Source of the DNA: Nitrospirillum viridazoti
GTDB lineage: Bacteria; Pseudomonadota; Alphaproteobacteria; Azospirillales; Azospirillaceae
Assembly: GCF_007827975.1 (NCBI RefSeq)
Contig: NZ_VITT01000017.1
DNA length: 64,000 nucleotides
Direction: 5' to 3' (one strand)
The translations under genes and the position numbers were made by a program. Position 1 is the first letter of the stretch. Each line of letters begins with the position of its first letter. Shown piece by piece: positions 24,460-33,102 of the stretch. A model generated the notes under the pieces. It worked only from the letters and a program-made list of their open reading frames with translations, had not been told where the DNA came from and ran no database searches.

Positions 24460-26504
24460 GCCTCATCCCCCTTCACGATGATCAGTTCGGCACCGTCCGG
24501 CACCTGGTCGCCCACGGTATAGCGCACGGTTTCCACCGTGCCGGGCCCTTGCGCCTTGATGGTGTGCTCCATCTTCATGGCCTCCAGCACCACCAGGCCC
24601 TGGCCCTTCTCCACCCGGTCCCCGGCCGCCACCAGCACGGCAATGACCTTGCCCGGCATGGGCGCCACCAGGCGTCCGCCGCCGCCGGCATCGACCGCGC
24701 CCACGTCCAGCGGATCGACCAGGGTCAGGCGGTGATGCTGGCCGGGACGGAACAGGTCCAGCTCCCGCCCCCGGCGCGACCATCCGGCCGTCAGACGACG
24801 CCCGCCGACCTCGGCCACCAGGCGGCCGCCCCCATGACCGTTATCGGGCTCGAAGCGGGCATTACCTGTCAGTTCCTGGCCACTGGGCAGGGTGATGTCG
24901 AAGCCGCCATCGCGCCGGCGGCAGGCCCACACCTCCTGCGGCTCGCCGCCCTCGCGTCCATCCGTGAAGGTCAGGATTTCCGGCACGGCGTCGTTCAGGC
25001 GCCAACTGTCCGCTGTGGCCCAGGGGCTCCACGGATCGTTGGTCCGGGCCGCCGCGGCCACCGTCTCCGCCTTGCGCTCCAGCAGCACACCCAAGGCGGC
25101 CAGCGCCAGCACGTCATCGTCCGGACCAGCCGGCTGGGGCAGCAGGTCGGCCTGGTACCGCTCGATGAAACGGGTATCGAGGTCGGCCTCCAGGAAAGCC
25201 GCATGGCCGGCGATGGACGCCAGGAAGGGGATATTGGCGGCCAGGCCGCCCACTTCCGTACCCGCCAGGGCCTGGCGCAGGCGGCGCACGGCGGCGGGGC
25301 GGTCCACGTCCCAGACGATCAGCTTGGCGATCATGGGATCATAGTGGATGGAGATGGCATCCCCCTGGCGCACGCCCGTGTCCACCCGGACGTGCGGGCC
25401 GGCCTCGGGGAAGCGCAGGTGCGACAGGGTGCCGGTCTGCGGCAGGAAGCCCTTGTCCGGATCCTCGGCGTAGAGGCGCACCTCGATGGCGTGGCCGTTC
25501 ACCGCCAGCTGGTCCTGGCTCAGCGGCAGGGTGCCGCCGGCCGCCACCCTCAGCTGCCACTCCACCAGATCCTGGCCGGTGATGTACTCCGTCACCGGAT
25601 GTTCCACCTGCAGGCGGGTGTTCATCTCCATGAAGTAGAAACGGCCGTCGCCACCCGTCTCCACCGGGTCCAGCAGGAACTCCACCGTGCCGGCGCCGAC
25701 GTAGCCGATGGCCTTGGCCGCCGCCACGGCCGCCGCCCCCATCTCCTGCCGCAGCTCCAGCGGCAGGTTGGGCGCCGGCGCCTCCTCCACCACCTTCTGG
25801 TGGCGGCGCTGGATGGAGCAGTCGCGCTCGAACAGGTAGACGCAGTTGCCGTGGCTGTCGGCGAAGACCTGGATTTCCACGTGGCGCGGCCGGCCCAGGT
25901 ACTTCTCGATCAGCACGCGGTCATTGCCGAAGGCGGCCTGCGCCTCGCGCTTGGCGGAGGCCAGCTGCTCGTGGAAGTCCTCGGCCGAAATGGCGACCTT
26001 CATGCCCTTGCCGCCGCCGCCGGCCGACGCCTTGATCAGCACGGGGAAGCCGATGCGGGCCGCCTCGGCCGCCAGCACGCCGCTGTTCTGCTCCTCCCCA
26101 TGGTAACCAGGCACCAGGGGGACGCCGGCGGTTTCCATCAGGGCCTTGGCCTCGGACTTGCCGCCCATGGCGCGGATGGCGCTGGCCGGCGGGCCGACGA
26201 AGATCAGGCCGGCGGCGGCGCAGGCCTCGGCGAAGCCGGCGTTCTCCGACAGGAAGCCATAGCCGGGGTGGATGGCCTGGGCGCCGGTGCGGGCGGCCGC
26301 GTCCAGGATGGCGTCCATGCGCAGGTAGCTGTCGCGGGCCGGCGCCGCGCCGATGCGCACCGCCTCGTCCGCCATGGCCACATGCAGCGCGCCCGCGTCG
26401 GCGTCGGAATAGACGGCGACGGTGCGGATGCCCAGGCGGCGGGCCGTGCGGATGACGCGGCAGGCGATTTCACCGCGGTTGGCGATCAGCAGCGTATCGA
26501 TCAT
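24456..26504 (-). CDS. liuD: Methylcrotonyl-CoA carboxylase, biotin-carrying alpha subunit
   Basis: Biotin-dependent subunit that carboxylates biotin with ATP and bicarbonate for 3-methylcrotonyl-CoA carboxylase. 682 residues. An N-terminal biotin carboxylase domain begins IDTLLIANRGEIACRV and carries the glycine-rich KASAGGGGKGMKVA loop and FMEMNTRLQVEHPVTE. A middle BT-type linker follows. The C-terminal biotinyl domain has EAMKMEHTI with the biotin Lys about 38 residues from the end. The ATG at 26504 overlaps the stop of the hydratase gene (TGATG). Neighbouring leucine genes support methylcrotonyl-CoA rather than propionyl-CoA as substrate. Confidence 0.93.
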   Translation of the reverse strand: MIDTLLIANRGEIACRVIRTARRLGIRTVAVYSDADAGALHVAMADEAVRIGAAPARDSYLRMDAILDAAARTGAQAIHPGYGFLSENAGFAEACAAAGLIFVGPPASAIRAMGGKSEAKALMETAGVPLVPGYHGEEQNSGVLAAEAARIGFPVLIKASAGGGGKGMKVAISAEDFHEQLASAKREAQAAFGNDRVLIEKYLGRPRHVEIQVFADSHGNCVYLFERDCSIQRRHQKVVEEAPAPNLPLELRQEMGAAAVAAAKAIGYVGAGTVEFLLDPVETGGDGRFYFMEMNTRLQVEHPVTEYITGQDLVEWQLRVAAGGTLPLSQDQLAVNGHAIEVRLYAEDPDKGFLPQTGTLSHLRFPEAGPHVRVDTGVRQGDAISIHYDPMIAKLIVWDVDRPAAVRRLRQALAGTEVGGLAANIPFLASIAGHAAFLEADLDTRFIERYQADLLPQPAGPDDDVLALAALGVLLERKAETVAAAARTNDPWSPWATADSWRLNDAVPEILTFTDGREGGEPQEVWACRRRDGGFDITLPSGQELTGNARFEPDNGHGGGRLVAEVGGRRLTAGWSRRGRELDLFRPGQHHRLTLVDPLDVGAVDAGGGGRLVAPMPGKVIAVLVAAGDRVEKGQGLVVLEAMKMEHTIKAQGPGTVETVRYTVGDQVPDGAELIIVKGDEA

Positions 26505-27301
26505 CACTTGTCCCCTGCAGGCTGGACCCAGGCGGCCTTGCGCTTTTCCAGGAAGGCGGCGACGCCCTCCCGCCCCTCGTCACTGGCCCGGATGCGGGCG
26601 ATGCGCTCCGCCGTGTCGCTGATCAGCGCGTCGGTCACCGGCCGGTTGGCGCAGTCGAAGACCAGGGCCTTGGCGGCCATCTGGGCGTGCGGCCCGCCAT
26701 CGGCCAGCCGCTTGACCAGCGTGGCCACGGCCTCGTTCAGCTGGTCGGCCGGTACCACCTGATGCACCAGGCCCACCGCCTGGGCCTCCGCCGCGCTGAA
26801 GCGTTCCGCCGTCAGGAAATAACGGCGGCAGGCGCGCTCCCCCATCGCGGCCACGACATAGGGGCCGATGGTGGCGGGGATCAGGCCCAGCTTGACCTCC
26901 GACAGGCAGAAGGTGGCGCCCTCGGCCGCGACGGCGATGTCGCAGCAGGCCACCAGGCCCACGCCGCCGCCGAAGGCCGCCCCGTGCACCACGGCGATGG
27001 TGGGTTTGGGGCAGCGGTTCAGGGTGCGCAGCATGGTGGCCAGGCCCAGCGCGTCGGCGTGGTTCTGGTCGCGGGTATAGCCCGCCATGCGCCGCATCCA
27101 GTCCAGGTCCGCCCCGGCGGAAAAGCTGGGGCCATTGCCCTTCAACAGGATGACGCGCACGTCCGGGTCGGCGCCCAGCTGGTCGAACAGCTGGGTCAGT
27201 TCAGCGATCACGCCCTCGTTGAAGGCATTGTGCAGGGCCGGCCGGTCCAGGGTGACGGTGGCGACGCCCGCTTGATCCACTGTGGCAAGAACATCGGTCA
27301 T
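26504..27301 (-). CDS. liuC: Enoyl-CoA hydratase, probable 3-methylglutaconyl-CoA hydratase
   Basis: 265-residue crotonase-fold enzyme expected to hydrate 3-methylglutaconyl-CoA to HMG-CoA. Crotonase features are the oxyanion-hole segments FSAGADLDWMRRM and GAAFGGGVGLVACCDIAVA, followed by FCLSEVKLGLIPATIGPYVV. The start at 27301 begins MTDVLATVD; the long open frame beyond is a shadow of mccB. It lies between the two carboxylase subunits in the liu order, which supports the substrate assignment. Confidence 0.9.
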   Translation of the reverse strand: MTDVLATVDQAGVATVTLDRPALHNAFNEGVIAELTQLFDQLGADPDVRVILLKGNGPSFSAGADLDWMRRMAGYTRDQNHADALGLATMLRTLNRCPKPTIAVVHGAAFGGGVGLVACCDIAVAAEGATFCLSEVKLGLIPATIGPYVVAAMGERACRRYFLTAERFSAAEAQAVGLVHQVVPADQLNEAVATLVKRLADGGPHAQMAAKALVFDCANRPVTDALISDTAERIARIRASDEGREGVAAFLEKRKAAWVQPAGDK

Positions 27302-27311
27302 GGTCTTGATC

Positions 27312-28919
27312 TCACATCCGGAAGACGCCGTAGGTGGTCGGCTCCACCGGCGCGTTGAGGGCGGCGGAGAGGGACAGCGCCAGCACCATGCGCGTCTCGG
27401 CCGGGTCGATGATGCCGTCGTCCCACAGGCGGGCGCTGGCGTAATAGGGATGGCCCTGGTGTTCGTACTGGGCGCGGATGGGGGCCTTGAACGCCTCCTC
27501 CTCCTCCGCACTCCAGCTCTTGCCCTGGGCCTCCAGGCCATCGCGCTTCACGGTGGCCAGCACGCCGGCGGCCTGCTCCCCGCCCATGACGCTGATGCGG
27601 GCGTTGGGCCACATGTAGAGGAAGCGCGGGGAATAGCCGCGGCCGCACATGCCGTAATTGCCGGCACCGAAGCTGCCGCCGATGATGACGGTGAACTTGG
27701 GAACCCGGGCGCAGGCCACCGCCGTCACCAGCTTGGCACCGTCCTTGGCGATGCCGGCATTCTCATACTTCTGCCCGACCATGAAGCCGGTGATGTTCTG
27801 CAGGAAGATCAGCGGGATGCCGCGCTGGTTGCACAGCTCGATGAAGTGCGCGCCCTTCAGCGCGCTTTCCGAGAACAGGATGCCGTTGTTGGCGATGATG
27901 CCGACGGGATAGCCCCACAGGTGGGCGAAGCCGCAGACCAGCGTGGTGCCGTACAGCTGCTTGAACTCATCGAATTCCGAGCCATCGACCAGGCGGGCGA
28001 TGATCTCGCGTACGTCGAAGGGCTTGCGGCTGTCGGTGGGAATGATGCCGTAGATTTCCTCGGCGGCGTACTTGGGCGCCACCGGTTCGCGGAGCGCCAG
28101 GGCCGGCGCCTTCACCCGGTTCAAATTACCGACGATGCGCCGGGCGATGGCCAGGGCGTGGGCGTCGTTCTGTGCCAGGTGGTCGGTGACGCCGCTGGTG
28201 CGGCTGTGCACGTCGGCACCGCCCAGATCCTCGGCACTCACCACCTCACCGGTGGCGGCCTTCACCAGGGGCGGGCCGCCAAGGAAGATGGTGCCCTGGT
28301 TGCGGACGATGATGGACTCATCCGCCATGGCGGGGACATAGGCGCCGCCGGCCGTGCAACTGCCCATGACCACGGCGATCTGGGGAATGCCGGCGGCCGA
28401 CATGGTGGCCTGGTTGTAGAAGATGCGGCCGAAATGGTCGCGGTCGGGAAACACCTCGTCCTGGTTGGGCAGGTTGGCGCCGCCGCTGTCCACCAGGTAG
28501 ACGCAGGGCAGGTTGTTTTCCCGCGCGATCTCCTGCGCCCGCAGGTGCTTCTTCACCGTCAGGGGGTAGTAGGTGCCGCCCTTGACCGTGGCGTCGTTGG
28601 CCACAACCACGCATTCTGTGCCGGAAACGCGGCCGATGCCGGTCAGGATGCCGGCGGCCGGCACCAAATCGTCATAGACGCCGTGGGCGGCCAGTTGCGA
28701 GAACTCCAGCCAGGGGCTGCCCGGGTCCAGCAGGTGGCGCACCCGGTCGCGGGGCAGCAGCTTGCCACGCGACAGGTGCTTGGCCCGCGCCTTCTCGCCT
28801 CCGCCCTGCTTGATGCCGGTGACGGTGGTGTGCAGGTCGTCGACCAGGGCGCGCATGGCCGCGACATTGTCGGCGAAAGCGGCGGCGCGTGTGTCGATCT
28901 GGGAAATCAGCTGGGGCAT
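27312..28919 (-). CDS. liuB: Methylcrotonyl-CoA carboxylase, carboxyltransferase beta subunit
   Basis: Transfers the carboxyl group from biotin to 3-methylcrotonyl-CoA. 535 residues, the usual length. It starts with the MPQLISQIDTRAAAFADN region, followed by KLLPRDRVRHLLDPGSPWLE, VVMGSCTAGGAYVPAMADE and GGSFGAGNYGMCGRGYSPRF, typical of MccB. The ending GVFRM matches the family. It is separated from ivd by 85 nt and from the hydratase by 10 nt. Confidence 0.94.
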   Translation of the reverse strand: MPQLISQIDTRAAAFADNVAAMRALVDDLHTTVTGIKQGGGEKARAKHLSRGKLLPRDRVRHLLDPGSPWLEFSQLAAHGVYDDLVPAAGILTGIGRVSGTECVVVANDATVKGGTYYPLTVKKHLRAQEIARENNLPCVYLVDSGGANLPNQDEVFPDRDHFGRIFYNQATMSAAGIPQIAVVMGSCTAGGAYVPAMADESIIVRNQGTIFLGGPPLVKAATGEVVSAEDLGGADVHSRTSGVTDHLAQNDAHALAIARRIVGNLNRVKAPALALREPVAPKYAAEEIYGIIPTDSRKPFDVREIIARLVDGSEFDEFKQLYGTTLVCGFAHLWGYPVGIIANNGILFSESALKGAHFIELCNQRGIPLIFLQNITGFMVGQKYENAGIAKDGAKLVTAVACARVPKFTVIIGGSFGAGNYGMCGRGYSPRFLYMWPNARISVMGGEQAAGVLATVKRDGLEAQGKSWSAEEEEAFKAPIRAQYEHQGHPYYASARLWDDGIIDPAETRMVLALSLSAALNAPVEPTTYGVFRM

Positions 28920-29004
28920 GACGCGGGTGTTCCCCCTTGGTGCCAGGCAGGATGGTCAGCGGGCCGGAGCGTTGATGACCGGGTGTTGATGACCGGAGTG
29001 GTGA

Positions 29005-30183
29005 TCAAGACGCGCTTTCGCGGAACAGTTCCCGGCCGATCAGCATGCGGCGGATCTCCGAGGTGCCGGCGCCGATCTCATACAGCTTGGCGTCGCGCAG
29101 CAGGCGGCCGGTGGCGAATTCGTTGATGTAGCCGTTGCCGCCCAGGATCTGGATGGCATCCAGCGCGCATTTGGTGGCGCTTTCCGCCGCCAGCAGGATG
29201 GCCCCGGCGGCGTCCTTGCGGGTGATCTTCTTGGCGTCGGCCGCGCGGCCCACGGCATAGACATAGGCGCGGGCGGAGTTCAGGGCCACGTACATGTCCG
29301 CGACCTTGCCCTGGATGAACTGGAACTCACCGATGGGCTGGCCGAACTGCTCCCGGTCATGGACGTAGGGAACGACCACGTCCAGGCAGGCCTGCATGAT
29401 GCCCAGGGGGCCGGCCGCCAGCACCGCGCGCTCATAATCCAGGCCGCTCATCAGCACGCGGACGCCGCCGCCCACCTGGCCCAGGATGTTCTCCTCCGGC
29501 ACCTCGCAGTCCTGGAACACCAGCTCGCCGGTGTGGCTGCCGCGCATGCCCAGCTTGTCCAGCTTCTGCGCGCAGGAGAAGCCCTTGAAGCCCTTCTCGA
29601 TCAGGAAGGCGGTGATGCCCTTGGGGCCCGCCGACGGGTCGGTCTTGGCGTAGACCACCAGGGTGTCGGCGTCCGGGCCGTTGGTGATCCACATCTTGGT
29701 GCCGTTGAGGACGTAGCGGTCGCCCCGGCGCTCCGCCTTCAGCTTCATGGACACCACGTCGGAACCGGCGCCGGGCTCGCTCATGGCCAGGGCGCCGACA
29801 TGCTCGCCCGAGATCAGCTTGGGCAGGTAGCGGGCCTTCTGTTCCGCCCGGCCGTTCAGGCGGATCTGGTTGACGCACAGGTTGGAATGGGCGCCGTAGC
29901 TGAGGCCAACGGAGGCGGAGGCGCGGCTGATCTCTTCCATCGCCACCATGTGCTCGATATAGCCCATGGCCGCCCCGCCGTACTCCTCCTCCGCCGTCAC
30001 GCCCAGCACGCCCAGGTCGCCCAGCTTGCGCCACAGGTCCATGGGGAACTGGTCCGTGCGGTCGATCTCGGCCGCGCGCGGGGCGATCTCGGCCGCCGAG
30101 AAGGACGCCACGGCGTCACGCAGCATGTCGGCGGTTTCACCGAGGCCAAAATCCATGGTGGGGAACGCGGCGGAGATCGACAT
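29005..30183 (-). CDS. liuA: Isovaleryl-CoA dehydrogenase
   Basis: FAD-dependent oxidation of isovaleryl-CoA to 3-methylcrotonyl-CoA, passing electrons to ETF. 392 residues. Acyl-CoA dehydrogenase signatures are YGAHSNLCVNQIRLNG, AMSEPGAGSDVVSMKLKAE, KMWITNGPDADTLVVYAKTD and the C-terminal ILGGNGYINEFATGRLLRDAKLYEIGAGTSEI, close to known IVDs. First gene of the liu operon, with a GGGAGGACAAG ribosome region. It is divergent from a TetR gene; a palindrome lies 45 nt upstream of the start codon. Confidence 0.93.
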   Translation of the reverse strand: MSISAAFPTMDFGLGETADMLRDAVASFSAAEIAPRAAEIDRTDQFPMDLWRKLGDLGVLGVTAEEEYGGAAMGYIEHMVAMEEISRASASVGLSYGAHSNLCVNQIRLNGRAEQKARYLPKLISGEHVGALAMSEPGAGSDVVSMKLKAERRGDRYVLNGTKMWITNGPDADTLVVYAKTDPSAGPKGITAFLIEKGFKGFSCAQKLDKLGMRGSHTGELVFQDCEVPEENILGQVGGGVRVLMSGLDYERAVLAAGPLGIMQACLDVVVPYVHDREQFGQPIGEFQFIQGKVADMYVALNSARAYVYAVGRAADAKKITRKDAAGAILLAAESATKCALDAIQILGGNGYINEFATGRLLRDAKLYEIGAGTSEIRRMLIGRELFRESAS

Positions 30184-30227
30184 GGCGGGCTTGTCCTCCC
30201 TCGGGGAATGTGAGATTGCTTATTTAC

Positions 30228-30243
30228 AAACGGTCATACGTTT
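30228..30243. promoter_or_regulatory. Palindromic candidate operator between liuA and tetR
   Basis: AAACGGTCATACGTTT: perfect 5-bp arms AAACG/CGTTT around a 6-nt centre, embedded in an AT-rich stretch of the divergent promoter region. Size and position fit a TetR-family operator controlling both directions. Function is inferred. Confidence 0.55.
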
Positions 30244-30376
30244 CTTTCGAGCGGGCCGCAAGGGTGATTTAGGGACCAAATGGGGCGTGATCTTGACGGC
30301 CGCCAGCGGCGGGCTGAAAAGTCGCGGGCGGCGGCGGCCCTAAGCCCCGGAAACATCAGGAATTGGATTTTTCGGC

Positions 30377-30967
30377 ATGGTGCGGACGGTGGGCTCACGC
30401 GGGCCCAAGACGATGGAGGCGATACGCGCGGCGGGCCTGCGCCTGATCCGGCAGCACGGCTATGAGGCCATCACGCTGCGCCAGCTTGGGCAGGAAGTCG
30501 GCATCCAGCCCGGCTCGATGTACAACTACATCCAGTCGAAACAGGAACTGCTGTTCATCCTCATCCGCGACCACATGGTGGCCCTGTCGGACGAGGTGTC
30601 GGTGGCGCTGGAGGGGGCGGCCGATCCCCTGGACCGGCTGCGGCGCTTCATCCGTTTCCACGTCTCCTACCACATCCGCCGCACGGACGAGGTGTTCATC
30701 GGCGGGTCCGAATTGCGCAGCCTGGAGGGCGAGAACCGTGCCGCCATCCTGGCCATGCGCCGCGATTACGAGCGCCTGCTGGTCGCCATCCTGGAGGACG
30801 GCATGGCCGCCGGCCAGTTCAAGCGCACCGACCCACCCGTCACCGCCTACGCCATCCTGGCCATGCTGACCGGCGTGTGCACCTGGTACAACCCCGCCGG
30901 TCGCATGGGTGAGGAAGAGCTGATTCGCCTGCACCAGGACATGATCCTGGGCGGGGTGCTGGCGTGA
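30377..30967 (+). CDS. TetR-family regulator, probable repressor of the liu operon
   Basis: 196-residue regulator. The N-terminal HTH is clear (MEAIRAAGLRLIRQHGYEAITLRQLGQEVGIQPGSMYNYIQSKQELL in segments). The ligand domain has FIRFHVSYHIRRTDEVFIG and ends in the tail typical of TetR_C proteins of fatty/branched acyl-CoA control (CTWYNPAGRMGEEEL). It is divergent from liuA. TetR-type regulators of branched-chain acyl-CoA degradation, such as LiuQ, are known in proteobacteria, so an acyl-CoA effector is likely. Confidence 0.87.
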   Translation: MVRTVGSRGPKTMEAIRAAGLRLIRQHGYEAITLRQLGQEVGIQPGSMYNYIQSKQELLFILIRDHMVALSDEVSVALEGAADPLDRLRRFIRFHVSYHIRRTDEVFIGGSELRSLEGENRAAILAMRRDYERLLVAILEDGMAAGQFKRTDPPVTAYAILAMLTGVCTWYNPAGRMGEEELIRLHQDMILGGVLA

Positions 30968-31316
30968 GGGTCTCAACCGCGACCAAGCTCATTCTTTGAT
31001 TGAAAATTTACGCAACTTGATTACCTTCATTACGCATTCCTGAGCCAATGGTTGGGAGCTATCTAGGCCCGACAATATTGAGCACGGGGACCAGGGCACC
31101 TATAAGCCATGGTACCGTGAAGCATCCACAATCATCTCAATTATTGACTTTGTCTTTTCCCTTGGGACATCCCTTGTTTCATATATACATACAAGACAAC
31201 AGGACATAAGCGAAAGAAGAGTTGAGTTAAGAAGTCTCATACAAAGGCTAGATAAAATACCATTAGATAATATTGAATATGGTAAAAAATACTCTGGCGA
31301 CCCCACGCTCATTGGA
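30968..31316. other. AT-rich region with an open frame lacking a normal start
   Basis: 349 nt after the tetR stop, with much lower GC than its surroundings. From the stop at 31041-31043 the frame of the next gene is open and reads as plausible protein, including a hydrophobic stretch STIISIIDFVFSLGTSLVSY (about 31128-31187). It contains no ATG, GTG, TTG or CTG before 31317. It may be the 5' part of a truncated or frameshifted gene. Confidence 0.55.
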
Positions 31317-31832
31317 ATGATTAATGGCACGCTAAACCAGGAAAACTCTATGCTAGCTCGGCAAGCAGCAGACATTGCCGAAGAAATACCAAAAAGCATT
31401 ACAGCAACAGAATATATGGGAATCGGAAGCGCGTTGGCGAATTCAAATATTTATGACAGAGCCCTAAAAATGTACCAAACTGGCGTAACAATATCAAATA
31501 ATGCCGACGACGAGGTGTCATTACGGAGAGCACTGGCAAGTTTACTATTCGCCACCGGCAGCATCGAGAAAGGCAGGCAGCAATATAAGATGGCATTAGA
31601 TGTATTTTCGAAATACGACAATAACAATCTTTATCACATTGAATATACTAATACACACACAGAAATGAGCTGGGCGTTTTCAGAACTAGCCATTCGCCAA
31701 TGTAATTACGCAAGCGCCCACATCGTTGATTCTCGGCGTCATTTATCGCAAATGGCTGCGGGCCCATTCACCGATCAAATTGCCAGCCAAGTTGCTAATG
31801 CAGAAGATAATATAAGGAAATGTGTGCCGTGA
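31317..31832 (+). CDS. Hypothetical TPR-like protein in an AT-rich island (possibly 5'-truncated)
   Basis: 171 residues from the first ATG; no specific family recognised. The helical pattern NSNIYDRALKMYQTGVTIS and DEVSLRRALASLLFATGSIEKGRQQYKMAL resembles tetratricopeptide repeats, which mediate protein contacts. Base composition and codon use (many AT-ending codons) are unlike the flanking genes, indicating acquisition by transfer. The in-frame upstream sequence encodes a likely membrane helix but has no standard start codon, so the gene may have been a membrane-anchored TPR protein that lost its beginning. Confidence 0.6.
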   Translation: MINGTLNQENSMLARQAADIAEEIPKSITATEYMGIGSALANSNIYDRALKMYQTGVTISNNADDEVSLRRALASLLFATGSIEKGRQQYKMALDVFSKYDNNNLYHIEYTNTHTEMSWAFSELAIRQCNYASAHIVDSRRHLSQMAAGPFTDQIASQVANAEDNIRKCVP

Positions 31833-31886
31833 GCTCTCATTTCACACCGATATTGTATTTTTTCAGCTAAAATTTAAGTGTTCCGT

Positions 31887-32320
31887 CTACTTAGAAAAAC
31901 TTACCTGCCACAACACCCCGAACCGGTCCGCCAGCCAGGCGTAGCGGGGACTGAAGGGATAGGCCGCCAGCGGCATGAGGATACCGCAACCCTCACTCAA
32001 GGTCGCATAGGCATGGTCCAGCGCGGCTGGTGTCGGTGAATGTCACGAACAGGGACAGCGACAGCGTGAAGCTGGAGGCATGGGTGATGGGGCTGTAGAT
32101 GCCCAGCACCTGCTGCGTGCCGATGCGGAAAGGGGCTTTCTGCGCGCTCTCCGGCGCGCAGGAACCTTCGGCGTCATAGCGGGCCATCTCCAGCACCTCC
32201 ATATCCGGAAAGGCCGCGGCGTAATGGGCCAGGGCCTTGTCGGCCTGCGCTTGCCCCCTGCCCGCCCGTCAGCAGCACCATCTCGGACGCGACCACCTGC
32301 GCCCTGCCGCCGATACACAT
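31887..32320 (-). pseudogene. VOC / PhnB-like glyoxalase-fold gene with frameshifts
   Basis: Pieces of a PhnB/VOC-type protein (3-demethylubiquinone methyltransferase-like) are readable in different minus-strand frames. ADKALAHYAAAFPDMEVLEMARY through LSLSLFVTFTDT ends in a stop at 31993. The C-terminal LDHAYATLSEGCGILMPL and YPFSPRYAWLADRFGVLWQV continues in another frame to the stop at 31887. A second frame break lies near 32240-32265, and the usual N-terminus is missing or scrambled. At least two frameshifts make it a decayed gene. It borders the AT-rich island. Confidence 0.7.
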
Positions 32321-32331
32321 CCCGCCGGCGC

Positions 32332-33084
32332 TTACAGCACCGGCGGCGTCGCCGCCAGGAAGCGCGCCACGTCCACCGGCGTGCCCAGGGGCACCACCGC
32401 CGCAAATGGCATGCGGTGCAGGTAGACGGACCGCCCCGCCTGGATCAGGTGGTTGTAGAGGGGGGCGATGTATTTCTCCCCCTTCGCCATGTTGGCCGGG
32501 TTGGCGAAGAACTCGGCATAGGACCGGGCGTAGAGGGTAAAGGAGGAGAACCAGTAGAGCCCGACGGTGGCGTCGTCGGAGATGCGCTCCTTCTCCCGCA
32601 GCTCCGCGATACGGCCGATCCCGTCGGCGCGGGCGAAGCTCCAGGCCGCCCCGGGTCCGGGGAAGCAGGGAACCCAGCCTTCCCCGCGCACGGCGTCGGC
32701 CGGCAGGTGGGCCGGATCGACATGGGTGTCGATGTTGTAGACCAGCATGGGCCGGTCGGGGTGGACCACCGCGTCCCGGGCCGCCAGGGCGCTGGTGGCC
32801 TGGCCGTCGGTCAGGGCATCCAACTCGACCAGCGCCACCTCGCGGATGCCCAGGGCGGCGGCTTGGCTGCGAATGAAATCCTCCGCCCCATCCTGGCGCA
32901 GGGCCACGAAGATGAAGGGCGATCCAGCCTCGATGAAAGAGCGCAAGCTGAGCATGGACCAGGCGAACAGGGTGCGGCCGTGCGCCTCGATCCGGTATTT
33001 GGGCACAGTGTAGCCGGCGTCGCGGAAGCGCTGGCCCATGCCCGCCATGGTGATGATGACCGTGGCCGGGGCGGCGGTGGACAT
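32332..33084 (-). CDS. Nucleotidyltransferase (capsule/LicC-like NTP transferase)
   Basis: 250-residue NTP-transferase-fold protein. It has the N-terminal motif ITMAGMGQRFRDAGYTVPK (nucleotide loop and catalytic Lys), then IFVALRQDGAEDFI, VYNIDTHVDP with the metal-binding Asp region, and VGLYWFSSFTLYARSY. It probably activates a phosphorylated small molecule or sugar as an NDP/CMP derivative for a surface polysaccharide. The gene for a kinase-like protein lies 18 nt upstream on the same strand, so they are co-transcribed, resembling LicC-LicA type pairs. Substrate unknown. Confidence 0.78.
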   Translation of the reverse strand: MSTAAPATVIITMAGMGQRFRDAGYTVPKYRIEAHGRTLFAWSMLSLRSFIEAGSPFIFVALRQDGAEDFIRSQAAALGIREVALVELDALTDGQATSALAARDAVVHPDRPMLVYNIDTHVDPAHLPADAVRGEGWVPCFPGPGAAWSFARADGIGRIAELREKERISDDATVGLYWFSSFTLYARSYAEFFANPANMAKGEKYIAPLYNHLIQAGRSVYLHRMPFAAVVPLGTPVDVARFLAATPPVL

Positions 33085-33102
33085 GGGGGCGCGGACCTTC
33101 CT

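Noticed and set aside
24549..26762. 737-codon plus-strand ORF opposite the methylcrotonyl-CoA carboxylase alpha gene
   Set aside because: Same cause: the opposite strand has a full biotin carboxylase with all motifs, and this frame has none.
28971..28997. Tandem GTTGATGACCGG repeat (period 14) between liuA and liuB
   Set aside because: Only two short copies in a transcribed gap; could be random and no function can be supported.
27282..29126. 614-codon plus-strand ORF opposite the carboxyltransferase gene
   Set aside because: Shadow ORF; composition is His/Gly/Val-rich without domain features and it crosses several real gene boundaries.
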